This document shows positions 52,762-61,700 of a stretch of DNA of 64,000 nt, in pieces. Position numbers and translations under genes: made by a program. This DNA is from Schumannella sp. 10F1B-5-1 (lineage in GTDB: Bacteria; Actinomycetota; Actinomycetes; Actinomycetales; Microbacteriaceae). Position 1 is the first letter of the stretch, and the number at the start of each line of letters is the position of its first letter. The stretch spans positions 95,532-159,531 of the forward strand of contig NZ_VHQH01000037.1 of NCBI RefSeq assembly GCF_006517535.1, in the 5' to 3' direction. The notes beneath the pieces were generated by a model, which was given only the letters and a program-made list of their open reading frames with translations, ran no database searches and was not told where the DNA came from.

Positions 52762-53160
52762 ATGGCCCGCCGCGACGACGTCTTCCCGTTCAAGGCCACG
52801 CACGACCCCGAGAGGGAGCGCCGAGAGCGCGGCCCGATCAAGACGGGGGATGTCGCGCTCTCGATCCTGCTCGTGATCGTCGGCGCGAGCGGGGTGGGCA
52901 TCGCGATCGCCCTCGCGCTCGTCGAGGCCGCCCTGACGACGGGCACCCCGGATGCGCAGGACGGCTCGATCCACGCCGCCATCGCGCTCACGGTGGTCGG
53001 CCCGGCGCTGAGCTGGGCGATCGGCTCGCTGATCGTGCTGGTGCGGGCGGTGCGCCGTCAGCGCTCGTGGCGCGTCGCGCTGATCTCCCTCATCGTCGGG
53101 CTCGTCAGCGGCGCCGCGGGTGCGCTCTGGTGGGCGGCGCAGGCGGGCGTGCTGAACTGA
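52762..53160 (+). CDS. small hypothetical membrane protein (DUF6264-like)
   Basis: A 132-residue protein with three hydrophobic segments (about 32-53, 72-95 and 104-127) after a charged, Arg-rich cytoplasmic start. I recall similar Microbacteriaceae proteins annotated DUF6264, but cannot verify this. ATG 52762 lies 47 bp after pyrH and may be co-transcribed with pyrH and frr. Function unknown. Confidence 0.65.
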   Translation: MARRDDVFPFKATHDPERERRERGPIKTGDVALSILLVIVGASGVGIAIALALVEAALTTGTPDAQDGSIHAAIALTVVGPALSWAIGSLIVLVRAVRRQRSWRVALISLIVGLVSGAAGALWWAAQAGVLN

Positions 53161-53236
53161 GCGTCGTCGCCGCGCAGACCCGCTCGGGATGCGCCCACTA
53201 AGCTGGGGCGACGCAAGGCGTGAAGGAGTGCACCCC

Positions 53237-53791
53237 GTGATCAGCGACGTGATGTCCGAGACCAAGGACAAGATGCTCAAGGCCGTCGAGGTCGCCAAGG
53301 ACGACTTCTCGACGGTGCGCACCGGCCGTGCCAACCCGGCGCTGTTCGAGCGCATCAACGTGGAGTACTACGGCACCCCGACGCCGCTGCAGCAGCTCGC
53401 GAGCCTGCAGAACCCCGAGGCGCGCACGATCATCATCACGCCCTACGACAAGACCGCCCTCAAGGACATCGAGAAGGCCATCGTCGCCTTCCCGAACCTC
53501 GGCGCCGCCCCCTCGAACGACGGCAACATCATCCGCGTCACCATGCCCGAGCTCACCGAGGAGCGCCGCAAGGAGTACGTGAAACTCGCCCGCGCCAAGG
53601 GCGAGGACGCGAAGGTCGTCGTGCGCAACCTGCGACGCAAGGCGAAGGACGACCTGGATGCGCTGAAGAGCGAGGTCGGCGACGACGAGGTGGCGCGCGC
53701 GGAGAAGGAGCTGGAGGCGATCACGAAGACCCACACCGACGCGATCGACGAGGCCCTGAAGCGCAAGGAAGCCGAACTGCTCGAGGTCTGA
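53237..53791 (+). CDS. frr: ribosome recycling factor
   Basis: A 184-residue RRF, the expected length, with [52 protein letters not shown] and the long three-helix bundle [30 protein letters not shown]. It splits post-termination ribosomes with EF-G. GTG 53237 follows GAAGGAG; the family N-terminus ([13 protein letters not shown]) begins there. cdsA follows 2 bases downstream. Confidence 0.96.
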   Translation: MISDVMSETKDKMLKAVEVAKDDFSTVRTGRANPALFERINVEYYGTPTPLQQLASLQNPEARTIIITPYDKTALKDIEKAIVAFPNLGAAPSNDGNIIRVTMPELTEERRKEYVKLARAKGEDAKVVVRNLRRKAKDDLDALKSEVGDDEVARAEKELEAITKTHTDAIDEALKRKEAELLEV

Positions 53792-53793
53792 GC

Positions 53794-54786
53794 GTGACCG
53801 ACGACGACCACCACGGTCACTCCGACCCGGAGCACAAGCGCCACACCCGCGCCGAGTTCGAGGCGAAGGCCCGTGCCAACGTCGCGGAGTTCGAGGCCCA
53901 GGTGCGCGCGACCCGTGCGCAGTTCGAGGAGGCGAACGCGCGCATCGAGGCGCGCGCCGGGCGCAACCTGCCGTTCGCGATCGGGGTCGGCATCCTGCTC
54001 GGCGGGCTGCTGATCGTCAGCCTCGTCATCCTGAAGTGGCTGTTCATCGTCTTCGGCGCCGTGCTCGTCGCCTTCACGATCTTCGAGCTCGCGAGCGCGC
54101 TGCGCTTCGCCGGGCGCGACGTGCCGCGCGTGGCTTCGGTGGTCGTCGGCGTCGCCGTGATGCCGGCCGCGTTCTTCCTCGGCGTCGAGGGGCTCTGGCT
54201 GGCGACGCTGGCGGCGATCGCGATCATCTCGCTCTACCGTCTGATCGAGCTGGCGTCCCCCCGCGGCCGCGCACCGGCGCGCGAGGTGATCCTCGACCTG
54301 GTCTCGGGTGCCTTCATCCAGCTCTACGTCACGTTCCTGGCGGGTTTCCTTGTCGTGCTGACCAGCGAGGAGAACGGCCAGTTCTGGACGCTGACGTCGA
54401 TCATCGTGGTCGTCGGCGCGGACATCGGCGCCTACCTGTTCGGCGTGCTCTGGGGCAAGAACCTCATGGCGCCGAAGATCAGCCCCAAGAAGACCTGGGA
54501 GGGCTTCGGCGGGGCCGCGGTCTTCGCGATCGGCACGGCCGTGCTCTGCTCGTGGCTCATGCTGGGGCAGCCGTTCTGGCTGGGCATCCCGCTTGGCATC
54601 CTGCTGCTGCTGACCGGCACCGGCGGCGACCTGGTCGAGTCGCTGATCAAGCGCGACCTCGGCATCAAGGACATCTCGAGCTGGCTGCCGGGGCACGGCG
54701 GCTTCCTCGACCGCCTCGACTCGATCCTGCCCTCGGCGGCGATCGCCTACGGCGTGTACCTCGTCGCCACTCAGCTCGGCGGCTGA
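53794..54786 (+). CDS. cdsA: phosphatidate cytidylyltransferase
   Basis: A 330-residue CDP-diacylglycerol synthase, the entry to phospholipid synthesis. After a charged, probably coiled N-terminal 60 residues come about eight helices and the family signature near the end: KISPKKTWEGFGGAAVF, then GDLVESLIKRDLGIKDISSWLPGHGGFLDRLDSILPS. GTG 53794 is two bases after the frr stop, so the pair is coupled. Confidence 0.94.
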   Translation: MTDDDHHGHSDPEHKRHTRAEFEAKARANVAEFEAQVRATRAQFEEANARIEARAGRNLPFAIGVGILLGGLLIVSLVILKWLFIVFGAVLVAFTIFELASALRFAGRDVPRVASVVVGVAVMPAAFFLGVEGLWLATLAAIAIISLYRLIELASPRGRAPAREVILDLVSGAFIQLYVTFLAGFLVVLTSEENGQFWTLTSIIVVVGADIGAYLFGVLWGKNLMAPKISPKKTWEGFGGAAVFAIGTAVLCSWLMLGQPFWLGIPLGILLLLTGTGGDLVESLIKRDLGIKDISSWLPGHGGFLDRLDSILPSAAIAYGVYLVATQLGG

Positions 54787-54796
54787 CGGCCCGCCC

Positions 54797-54802
54797 TAGA
54801 CT
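54797..54802 (+). promoter_or_regulatory. leaderless -10 for DivIVA-repeat protein
   Basis: TAGACT then gacccc then GTG 54809. Confidence 0.6.
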
Positions 54803-54808
54803 GACCCC

Positions 54809-55354
54809 GTGAGCTCGACCTTCCCGCACGCCCGCCGCTCACGGCAGGGCTACGACGTCGACGAGGTGGAGCAGTTCCTCGCCGACGCGCGCAGCTCCTA
54901 TCTCGCCGAGCCGGGGGCCCGCGAGATGAGCTCCGACGACATCCGCACCACCGGCTTCACGCTGCGCAAGGGCGGCTACGCCACCGAGCACGTGGATGCG
55001 GCCCTCGCCCGCCTCGAAGACGCCTTCGCGGGCCGCGAGAAGCAGCGCGCCCTCGCCGCCGACGGCGACAAGCACCTCGCCGAGGCCCGCGATCTGGCGC
55101 AGGTCATCCTCGACCGTCTGGTGCGGCCGCACCACCACCGCTTCCGCCGCACGAGCCTGTTCACGGTCGGCTACGCCCCGGTCGAGGTCGACGCCTTCGT
55201 CGATCGCATCGCGGAGTACCTGCAGGGCGGCGAGGCCGTGACGGCCGACGAGATCCGCGAGGTCGCGTTCCGTCCGAAGCGCGGCGGCTACGACGAGACC
55301 CAGGTCGACGTCGTGCTGGATGCGATGGTCGACGTGATCCTCGCGGTGCGCTGA
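54809..55354 (+). CDS. DivIVA-domain repeat protein
   Basis: A 181-residue protein made of two similar halves. Each half has a DivIVA-type N-motif (RQGYDVDEVEQFLADAR near 11; TVGYAPVEVDAFVDRIAEYL near 115) and a second related motif (FTLRKGGYATEHVDAALARL near 50; FRPKRGGYDETQVDVVLDAM near 153). It fits the actinobacterial DivI1A repeat family, which is thought to act at membranes or septa, though no member is well studied. Unlike true DivIVA, it has no long coiled coil. Confidence 0.85.
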   Translation: MSSTFPHARRSRQGYDVDEVEQFLADARSSYLAEPGAREMSSDDIRTTGFTLRKGGYATEHVDAALARLEDAFAGREKQRALAADGDKHLAEARDLAQVILDRLVRPHHHRFRRTSLFTVGYAPVEVDAFVDRIAEYLQGGEAVTADEIREVAFRPKRGGYDETQVDVVLDAMVDVILAVR

Positions 55355-55426
55355 GCCGACCCCGTTCGCGACGTCGTCGCCTGGTCGTCCCCTGAACCGG
55401 GCTGGGCTTACGTCCAGGTCCTCGGG

Positions 55427-55432
55427 TAAACT
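55427..55432 (+). promoter_or_regulatory. -10 element for transglycosylase-like gene, near-leaderless
   Basis: TAAACT ends nine bases before GTG 55442, as at ffh. Confidence 0.45.
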
Positions 55433-55441
55433 CGTCGGATC

Positions 55442-56092
55442 GTGAGCAGACACCGGACTTCCCGCGCGCCCGGCGCTCTCGTCACCCGACCCCGATTCAG
55501 CACGGCCGTCGCGATCCCGCGCCACGTGCGCCGGCGCCACTCGCTCCCGCTGTTCGCGGGCCTCGCGACGCTGGCCTTCGTGCTCGTCTCGATCGTCGAT
55601 CCCTACAGCGGCGCCTACGCCTCGGCCGATGTGGCCCCGGGCCAAGACGGCCGGTTGCAGACCTACCAGGCGGGCTCGGACTTCCAGAACTCGACTCAGC
55701 GCGACGGCTACCAGGTCATCAAGCCGCAGCCGGTCGTCGTCGCGGCGAAGAGCGGCGGCGGCTCCGCCCCCGCGGCGGGCACGCCCGATCCGGGCACGGC
55801 GAAGGCGATCGCCTACGACATGGTCATGGCCCGCGGCTGGGGCCAGGGCGAGTACGACTGCCTCGTGTCGCTCTGGAACAAGGAGTCGCACTGGAACGTC
55901 TACGCCCACAACTCGGGCAGCGGCGCCTACGGCATCCCGCAGGCGCTTCCGGGATCGAAGATGGCGAGCGCCGGCGCCGACTGGCAGACGAATCCCGCGA
56001 CGCAGATCACCTGGGGCCTCGGCTACATCACGGGCCGCTACGGCACGCCGTGCGGGGCGTGGGGCAAGAGCCAGGCCTCCGGCTGGTACTGA
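55442..56092 (+). CDS. lytic transglycosylase-like secreted protein
   Basis: A 216-residue protein with a basic start, one signal/anchor segment (about 36-58), a linker, and a C-terminal lysozyme-like domain: CLVSLWNKESHWNVYAHNSGSGAYGIPQALPGSKMASAG then NPATQITWGLGYITGRYGTPCGAWG. The Glu in NKESHW is the probable catalytic acid; two Cys (CLVS and PCGAWG) may bridge. It is similar to aggregation-promoting-factor C-terminal domains. It likely remodels peptidoglycan. Confidence 0.85.
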   Translation: MSRHRTSRAPGALVTRPRFSTAVAIPRHVRRRHSLPLFAGLATLAFVLVSIVDPYSGAYASADVAPGQDGRLQTYQAGSDFQNSTQRDGYQVIKPQPVVVAAKSGGGSAPAAGTPDPGTAKAIAYDMVMARGWGQGEYDCLVSLWNKESHWNVYAHNSGSGAYGIPQALPGSKMASAGADWQTNPATQITWGLGYITGRYGTPCGAWGKSQASGWY

Positions 56093-56119
56093 GCCCGGCC
56101 GACGCGGAGCACCGCCCCG

Positions 56120-56125
56120 TAGACT
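56120..56125 (+). promoter_or_regulatory. leaderless -10 for small zinc-ribbon protein
   Basis: TAGACT then cgagcgc (seven bases) then ATG 56133. Confidence 0.55.
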
Positions 56126-56132
56126 CGAGCGC

Positions 56133-56429
56133 ATGCCTCGCTCGAACCGCCCGCGCCAGCAGCGCCGGGCGGAGACCGAGCCGCTCGATCTGAGTCGCGT
56201 GATGGGCGGCCTGCGCCGCACCGAGTCGAAGCGCGACGGCGAGTGGAACGTGCAGCCCCAGTCCGCGGGCGCCGCCGTCAAGGTGTACACGTGCCCCGGA
56301 TGCGGTGGCGAGATCGCCGAGGGGATCGCGCACGTGGTCGCCTGGCGCGCCGACGGCATCATGGGCGAGGCCGACGATCTGGCTGCCCGCCGCCACTGGC
56401 ACAGCCGCTGCTGGAGGATGCGCGCATGA
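56133..56429 (+). CDS. small zinc-ribbon-like protein
   Basis: A 98-residue basic protein. The C-terminal half contains CPGCGGEIAEGIAHVVAW and HWHSRCW, a CxxC plus HxH/C pattern that could bind zinc and resembles an HNH-like or Zn-ribbon fold. Actinobacterial homologues are sometimes labelled ATP/GTP-binding protein without support. It overlaps the next gene (alpha/beta hydrolase) by 4 bp, so the two are coupled. Function unknown. Confidence 0.75.
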   Translation: MPRSNRPRQQRRAETEPLDLSRVMGGLRRTESKRDGEWNVQPQSAGAAVKVYTCPGCGGEIAEGIAHVVAWRADGIMGEADDLAARRHWHSRCWRMRA

Positions 56430-57214
56430 GCGACCCGAGTCCCACGCCCGACGCGAGCGCGACCGCGCCGGCACCGACCGAGCCGACCGCATCCGCGCCG
56501 ATCGAGATCCGCGGCGCCGTCGACCTGCCCGCCCGCCGCGAGGACGTGACGTTGTCGACGGACGACGGCCTGACCCTCGTCGGCGAGCTCGCCCTGCCCG
56601 AGTCGGCCGCGCCGGCCGGCACGCTGCTCTTCCTGCACCCGCTGCCGACCGCCGGCGGGTTCATGGACTCGCACATCGTGCGCAAGTCGTCGGGGCGGCT
56701 GCCCGCGCTCGCCGACCTGGCCGTGCTGCGGTTCAACTTCCGCGGCGTCACCTCGCCGCGCGGCACCTCCGAGGGCGTCTTCGGCGAAGGGGTGGATGAG
56801 CGCCACGACCTCGAGGCGGCACTCCGCCTCGTCGCCGAGCGCGGCCTCCCGAAGCCCTGGCTGGTCGGCTGGTCGTTCGGCACCGAGGTGCTGCTGAAGC
56901 ACGGCCGCGACGCCGACATCGCCGGCGCGATCCTGCTCTCGCCGCCGCTGCACCGCACGAGCGACGCCGAGCTGGCCCGCTGGCGCGACTTCCCGCATCC
57001 CCTGGTCGCGCTCGTGCCCGAGCACGACGACTTCCTCAAGCCCGCCGAGGCGACCGAGCGCTTCGCGATCGTGCCGAACCTCGAGCTCGTCGCGGTCGAG
57101 GAGGCCAAGCACCTCTGGGTGGGCGAGAAGCAGACCTACCGCGTGCTGAGCGAGATCGTGCAGCGCGTGAACCCGGCGGCGCTGCCGCTGCCGACGCAGT
57201 GGCCGGCCGGCTGA
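56426..57214 (+). CDS. alpha/beta hydrolase
   Basis: A 262-residue soluble alpha/beta hydrolase after a disordered Pro/Ala-rich start of about 40 residues. The oxyanion-loop region LLFLHPLPTAGGFMDSHI, nucleophile elbow GWSFGTE (S150), the Asp region VPEHDDFLKPAE and the His in EEAKHLWVG complete the triad. The LHPxP pattern is that of a family related to dienelactone-like esterases. ATG 56426 overlaps the zinc-ribbon gene stop. Confidence 0.85.
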   Translation: MSDPSPTPDASATAPAPTEPTASAPIEIRGAVDLPARREDVTLSTDDGLTLVGELALPESAAPAGTLLFLHPLPTAGGFMDSHIVRKSSGRLPALADLAVLRFNFRGVTSPRGTSEGVFGEGVDERHDLEAALRLVAERGLPKPWLVGWSFGTEVLLKHGRDADIAGAILLSPPLHRTSDAELARWRDFPHPLVALVPEHDDFLKPAEATERFAIVPNLELVAVEEAKHLWVGEKQTYRVLSEIVQRVNPAALPLPTQWPAG

Positions 57215-57243
57215 GCCGGCCCGCCGAACGAGAGGAGCGCCCC

Positions 57244-57546
57244 GTGCGCAGCATCACCGTCCAGCAGCTCAGCGAGCTCGACGCCCCCAGCGTGATCGAC
57301 GTGCGCGAGCCCGACGAGGTCGCCGCCGTGCGCGCGGTCGGCGTCACGCCCATCCCGATGGCGACCGTGCCGACCCGGCTCGACGAGCTGCCCGACGGCA
57401 CCGTCTACCTGATCTGCAAGTCGGGCGGCCGCAGCGGTCGCGTGGCCGAGTACCTCGAGCAGCAGGGCTACGACGTGGTCAACGTCGAGGGCGGCACGGA
57501 TGCCTGGGTCGCCGCGGGCCTGCCGACGGAGTCGGGGGCGGCCTGA
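57244..57546 (+). CDS. rhodanese-like domain protein
   Basis: A 100-residue single-domain rhodanese with active-site loop CKSGGRSGRVA (Cys58), the persulfide-carrying position, and VIDVREPDEV at the N-terminus. Such proteins shuttle sulfane sulfur. GTG 57244 follows GAGAGGAGCG. It lies 29 bases after the hydrolase gene on the same strand and is convergent with the AI-2E transporter gene. Confidence 0.9.
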   Translation: MRSITVQQLSELDAPSVIDVREPDEVAAVRAVGVTPIPMATVPTRLDELPDGTVYLICKSGGRSGRVAEYLEQQGYDVVNVEGGTDAWVAAGLPTESGAA

Positions 57547-57562
57547 CCGCCGGGCCTTCTCG

Positions 57563-58606
57563 CTAGAGCTCGTTCTGGCGGGGGATCACGACCTGCTTGA
57601 CGATCAGCAGGATCGACGCCGCCACCGGGATGGCGATGAGCGCGCCCAGGATGCCGAGCAGGGTTCCGCCGGCCAGGGCCGCGACCACGACGACGACGCC
57701 GGGCACCTTGACCGCGCGGTTCATGATGTTCGGGCTGAGCACGTAGGCCTCGACCTGCATGTAGACCACGTAGTAGATCGCGACCGCGATGACCGAGGGC
57801 GAGCCGTTGAACAGCCACACGGCCAGGGTGATGACGACCGAGCCCGAGATCGTGCCGACGAGCGGGATCAGCGAGAACAGGAATGCGATGAACGCCAGCA
57901 GCGCCGAGTACTTCGCCCCGACGATGAAGGTCAGGAAGATGAAGCTCAGGATGCCGTTGCAGAGGCCGAGCGCCACCTGTCCGACGACGTAGCGGCCGAC
58001 CGAGGCGGTGATCTGCTCGGAGATGTCGACGAAGCGCTCGCGCTTGGTCGCGGGGACCAGCTGGTACAGCCCGCGCTTGATGCTCGCCAGCGAGGCGACG
58101 AAGTAGAGGGTCAGGATCAGCACGATCAGCCCGCCGAACGCGCCGTTCGCGATCGTGAAGACGGTGTTGAGCGCCGCGCCGGTGATGCCGCCGAGGTTCT
58201 TCGTCAGCTCGTTCTGCACCGTCGTGAGGGTGTCGTTGAAGTCGAGCCAGGGCAGCGTCGCCTCGAACCACTTCTGGATGTCGTTGTTCTCGAAGGCCTT
58301 GACGATCGTCGGGATCTGGTCGATCAGGGCGCCGACCTGGTCGCTGACGACCGGGATGATCGCGAACACGAGCCCGGCGAAGATGCCGAGGATCACGACG
58401 AGCACGATGAGGATCGCGAGCCAGCGGGGCAGCTTGCGGCGCTCGAGGAACGAGACGGCCGGGTCGATGCCGAGAGCGAGGAAGATCGCGGCGCCCACGT
58501 AGGTGAGGATCGTGGCGAGCGAGCCGATCGCCGAGCCGATCACGATCGCGACGAGCACGCCGAGCCCGCCGAACAGTCCGAGACGGAACGCGTTCTGGAT
58601 CTTCAT
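57563..58606 (-). CDS. AI-2E family transporter
   Basis: A 347-residue membrane protein with about eight hydrophobic segments and family motifs (SFLERRKLPRWLAILIVLVVILGIFAGL near 52; IPLVGTISGSVVITLAVWLFNGSP near 245; NIMNRAVKVPGVVVVVAALAGGTLLG near 293). The family exports autoinducer-2 or other small molecules; the substrate cannot be deduced. ATG 58606 follows AAGGACGGCAG. Confidence 0.9.
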   Translation of the reverse strand: MKIQNAFRLGLFGGLGVLVAIVIGSAIGSLATILTYVGAAIFLALGIDPAVSFLERRKLPRWLAILIVLVVILGIFAGLVFAIIPVVSDQVGALIDQIPTIVKAFENNDIQKWFEATLPWLDFNDTLTTVQNELTKNLGGITGAALNTVFTIANGAFGGLIVLILTLYFVASLASIKRGLYQLVPATKRERFVDISEQITASVGRYVVGQVALGLCNGILSFIFLTFIVGAKYSALLAFIAFLFSLIPLVGTISGSVVITLAVWLFNGSPSVIAVAIYYVVYMQVEAYVLSPNIMNRAVKVPGVVVVVAALAGGTLLGILGALIAIPVAASILLIVKQVVIPRQNEL

Positions 58607-58710
58607 CTGCCGTCCTTCGGATCGGTGAGCTGGCGGGTCACCCGCGCCGGGGCGGCGCGGATGAGCCTGTCAGCGGTGACGAGGCCGGAGCCGGGGCTCC
58701 GGGCCGGGAT

Positions 58711-61700
58711 TCAGCTTCCGCTTCCGATCTTCTCAGCCTGGCCCAGCATCCCGCGCAGGCTCTCGAAGTAGTTCGCGACCGCGTCGCGCTCGACGCGGAT
58801 CTTCTCGAGGCGCTCCTCGGCGTCGGCGAGCAGCTCGGCGGCCCGCTTCTCGGCGTCGGAGATGATCGCGGTGCTGCGCTTCTCGGCGTTGGCGAGGATC
58901 TCGGCGGCTGTCGTGCGCGACTCGTCGAGACGCTGCTTCGACTCGCGGTTCGAGCCGGTCGTGAGCTTCTCGGCCTCCTCGCGGGCGGCGGCGGCGCGCT
59001 CGGTCGCCTCGGCCAGCTGCGCGTTGGCCTCGTCGAGGTAGGTCTTGGTGGATGCGGCGGCCGCCTGGTGGGCCGTCTGGTACTCCTTCTCGGCCTCGTC
59101 GCGGCGCGCGGTCAGCTCGACCTCGAGGTCGGCGCGCGCCTGCTCCGCCTCGCGGGCGAGGGTCGTGCGCTGCTCGTCGGCCTCGTGCTCGAGCGTCGCC
59201 CGGGTCGTGGCGGCCTCGGCGGCCAGCTTCTCGCGCTGCCGCGTCGTGTCGCGCTCGAGGTCGGCGCGCTCCTTGGCGATGTCGGATTCGAGCTTGCTGC
59301 GCACGTCGGCGAGGTCGTGATCGATCTCGGCGCGGCCGGCCGCGATGTCGGCGTCGAGCTCGGCCCGGCGTCCAGTGATCTCGGCCTCGAGGGTCTCGCG
59401 TGCGGCGGCCGACTCGGCGTCGAAGGCCCCGCGCTCGGTCTTGAGCGCCGCCTCGTGCTTCTCGCGGCCGGTCGCGATCTCGGACTCGAGCGCGGCGCGG
59501 GCCTCGGCGAGCTCGCGGTCGAGCTCGGTGCGGGCGTGGGTCAGCTCGGCCTCGAGGGTCGTGCGGGCCTGGGTCGTCTCGGCTTCGAGGGCGGCGCGCT
59601 CGCGCTCGGTGTCGGCGGTCAGGGCGGCGCGCGCATCCGTCACCTCGGTCTCGAGGGCGGCGCGGGTCTCGGCGACCTCGGCCTCGAGCTCGGCGCGGGC
59701 GCGCTCCTGCTCGGCCTCGAGCGCGGCGCGGCCGGTGGCGACGTCGGCCTCGAGCTTGCGGCGGGTGCGGGTGTCTTCGCCCTTGAGCTTGGCGCGACCG
59801 CTCGTGAGCTCCTTCTCGAGCGCGGCGCGGGCGTCGCCGACCTCCTTCTCCAGCGCGGCGCGCGTCTCGGTGACCTCGCGATCGAGCGCCTCACGGCCCT
59901 CGGCGTCGTCTTTCTCGAGCTTCGCGGTGACGGCGGCGACCCGGGCCTCGAGCTCGGCGCCGGTCGTGCTGACGTGCTCGTCGTGCGCGGCCTGCGTCTC
60001 GGCGAGGTGCTTGTCGTGCGCGGCCTGCGTCGTCGCGAGGTGCTTGTCGTGCGCCGTCTGCGTCTCGCTGATGTGCTTGTCGTGCTGCGCGGTCGACTCG
60101 GCCAGGTGGGTGTCGTGCTCGGTGCGGGCGGCGCGCAGCTCCGTCTCCTGCGCCGTGCGCGCGGCGCCGAGCTCCTGCTCGAGCTGGGCTCGCGCGGCGG
60201 CGAGCTCATCGGCCAGCGCGTCGCGGGCGTTCGCGACCTCGGTCTCGAGCGCGGCCTTCGTCGTCGACACCTCGGTCTCGAGGGCAGCCCGGGTCGTGGC
60301 GACCTCGTCGGCGAGCTCGGCGCGGGCGCTCGTCACGTCGGCATCGAGGGCTGCCTTCGTGGTCACGACCTCGTTCTCGAGCTGGATGCGCGTCGACTCG
60401 ATCTGGTTCGCCAGCTCGGCCGAGCGCGCCGAGATCTCGTTCTCGAGCGCGGTGCGGCGGCTGCCGACCTCGGTGTCGAGCTCGGTGCGGGTGCGCAGCA
60501 CGTGGTCGTCGATGCCGGCGCGCTCGCGGGCGACGTAGGCGTCGACCTCGGCGGTGTCCTGGCCGATCTTCGCCTCGAGGGCCGCCGTCTTCTCGGCGAC
60601 CTCGGCGTCCACCTCGGCGCGGCGCTCGGCGAGCTCGGCGTCGAGGGTGGCGCGGGTCTCCTTCTCGAGCGTCTCGACCTCGGCGGTGCGGCGCGCGACG
60701 TCGGTGTCGAGCTGGATGCGCGTCGAGTTGAGGTGCGAGTCGTGCGCCGAGCGCTCGCCGGCGATCGCGGCGTCGTGGTCGGCGCGGGCCTGGCCCAGCT
60801 CGCCCTCGAGCTCGGCGCGGCGCTGGGCGAGCTCGGCGTCGAAGGCCTCGCGCACCTGGGCGATCTCGGTCGCGAGCTCGGCGCGGGCGGCCCGCAGCTC
60901 CTCGGCGAGGTCGGCGCGGGCGATGCGCTGCTCGGCCTCGAGCGCCTCGCGGGCGGCGGCGGTCTCGCTGCCGAGCGCGGCGCGGGCCGTGGTGGTGTCG
61001 TGCTCGAGCGCGGCGCGCTGCTTCGCGGTCTCGGCGTCGAGCGCCGCCCACTTCGCGGTCGACTCGTTCTCGAGGGCCGTGCGGTCGTCGGCGAGGGCGC
61101 GCTCGTGGTCGGTGCGGCCCTGCTCGATCTCGTGGGCCAGCTCGGTGCGGGCCTGCTCGCTCTCGGCGGCGAAGGCGGCGCGCTCGCGCTCGGTGTCGCG
61201 GGCGAGGGCGGCGGCGGCCTCGCGGGCCTGGGAGCTCTCGCGCTGGGCGACGACGCGCAGCTCGGCGATCTCGCGCTCGGCCTCGGCGCGCAGGGCGGCG
61301 GCCTCGCGCTTCGCGGCGGCGCGCGCATCCGCCGATTCGGTGGCGACGGCGCCGCGGATCGAGGCGGCCTCGCGGATCGCATCCTGGGTCGTGGCCTCGG
61401 CGGCGACGCGGGCCGAGGTGCGGGCCTGCTCGGCCTCGTCGCGGGCGTCGTCGAGCATGCGGGCGGCGCGCTGCTCGGCGTCGGCGATCGTCGTGGCGGC
61501 GTGAGCGGCGCTCTCCTCACGAAGCTTCTGCACCTCGCTCGAGACGCTGCCGCGCAGCTTCTCGGCGTCGATGTCGGCCTGGCTGATCAGGCGGGTGGCC
61601 TGCTCCTCGGCGGTGCGCAGCGTGCTCTCGAGCTTCGTGCCGAGGCCGCTGTAGGTGGGGGAGCCGACCTCGTCGATCTCGGCCTGCAGGTCTTCGACCA

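Noticed and set aside
59101..61212. 33-bp periodic DNA as CRISPR or satellite
   Set aside because: Units are contiguous codons of one protein without spacers, and copies diverge at silent and coding positions.
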